DNA of 6,101 nucleotides from Rubritepida sp. GTDB taxonomy: Bacteria; Pseudomonadota; Alphaproteobacteria; Acetobacterales; Acetobacteraceae. The notes under the pieces are model-generated. The model saw only the letters and a program-made list of their open reading frames with translations, did no database searches and was not told the origin of the DNA. Shown here piece after piece: positions 5,781-6,101 of this stretch (within the stretch, counting starts at the first letter, position 1; each line of letters starts with the position of its first letter). Where the stretch lies: NCBI GenBank assembly GCA_028291485.1, contig JAQGHZ010000271.1:1-6101 (forward strand), given 5' to 3'. Both the position numbers and the translations under genes were made by a program.

Positions 5781-6101
5781 TCATCGCGGCGCCGACCGCT
5801 GCCAGCTCCGAATGGATTCCGTCAGCACCGTCCGCTCATGCGCGATCTTGGCCGCGAACTCGGCGGGCGTGGTCGGGTCCGGCTCGAAGCCGGCCGCCAT
5901 GAGCCGCGAGCGCGCGGTCTCGTCGCGCAGCGCCGCTGATATCGAGGCATTCACCTTCTCGACGATCTCCTGCGGCAAGCCGGCCGGACCGAAGAGACCG
6001 ACCCAACTCGTCACGTCGAAGCCCGGGAAACCGCTCTCCGCGAAGGTCGGCAGATCCGGCAGGGCCACGGAGCGCCGCGCCCCCGTGCTGGCGATATAGC
6101 G
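5781..6101 (-). CDS. Tripartite tricarboxylate transporter substrate-binding protein (Bug/TctC family), C-terminal part
   Basis: The gene enters from the right window edge; 106 residues and the TGA (5781-5783) are visible, so the N-terminus and signal peptide are missing. The visible chain starts RYIASTGARRSVALPDLPTF and shows the Bug hallmark LPDLPTFAESGFPGF, then SWVGLFGPAGLP, EIVEKVNASI, a RLMAAGFEP segment and TPAEFAAKIAHE. This matches the last third of Bug proteins, periplasmic binding proteins that capture carboxylates or other small organic acids for TctAB-type transporters or for sensing. Bug genes are often orphans with no transporter genes beside them, and none is seen here. The ligand cannot be predicted. 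A GTG inside the frame (6066-6068) is not a real start because family similarity continues upstream of it. Confidence 0.93.
   Translation of the reverse strand, partial: RYIASTGARRSVALPDLPTFAESGFPGFDVTSWVGLFGPAGLPQEIVEKVNASISAALRDETARSRLMAAGFEPDPTTPAEFAAKIAHERTVLTESIRSWQRSAPR

Noticed and set aside
5334..5902. Open frames on both strands over the DUF3455 start and upstream gap
   Set aside because: Composition is Arg/Ser/Pro-rich on both strands with no motifs; they overlap the DUF3455 and Bug genes, whose family matches are clear.

Overview
The window is GC-rich DNA (strong G/C preference at third codon positions, tightly packed genes) from a proteobacterium. A Bug-type solute-binding protein, a DUF3455 protein, a Tat-exported molybdoenzyme with a cytochrome b, and a GT87/DUF2064/GT2 glycosylation locus together fit an alphaproteobacterium (Rhizobiales or Acetobacteraceae type) best. 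A high-GC betaproteobacterium cannot be excluded. There are no rRNA, tRNA, CRISPR or insertion-sequence signals.

Region 1 (1-2747, + strand) is a glycosylation operon. It holds the tail of a polytopic membrane protein that looks like a GT87-type glycosyltransferase, then a fused enzyme (DUF2064/TIGR04282 nucleotidyltransferase-like domain plus a DPM-like GT2 domain), then an extended-SDR NAD-dependent sugar epimerase/dehydratase. The genes abut or are separated by only 13 bases. The inferred logic is that the epimerase makes a nucleotide sugar, the fused enzyme activates a sugar and/or loads it on a lipid carrier, and the membrane protein transfers it.

Region 2 (2856-4279, - strand) is a two-gene redox operon convergent to region 1. 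A cytochrome b561-type membrane protein overlaps by 4 bases (ATGA) a sulfite-oxidase-fold molybdopterin oxidoreductase. The oxidoreductase carries a twin-arginine signal that ends in a lipobox-like LGGC. The likely picture is a membrane-tethered periplasmic reductase or oxidase exchanging electrons with the quinone pool through the b-type cytochrome.

Region 3 (4404-4859, + strand) is a secreted PRC-barrel-like protein, divergent from region 2 across a 124-base gap that must hold both promoters.

Region 4 (4999-6101, - strand) has a secreted DUF3455 protein and, upstream of it, the C-terminal part of a tripartite tricarboxylate transporter (Bug/TctC) substrate-binding protein that runs off the window end.

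The points most worth a second look are the DUF2064-GT2 fusion, the molybdoenzyme paired with a b561-type cytochrome rather than an MsrQ-type partner, and the placement of this redox pair beside a glycosylation operon. Most other long open frames here are Arg/Ala/Pro-rich shadows of the real genes.
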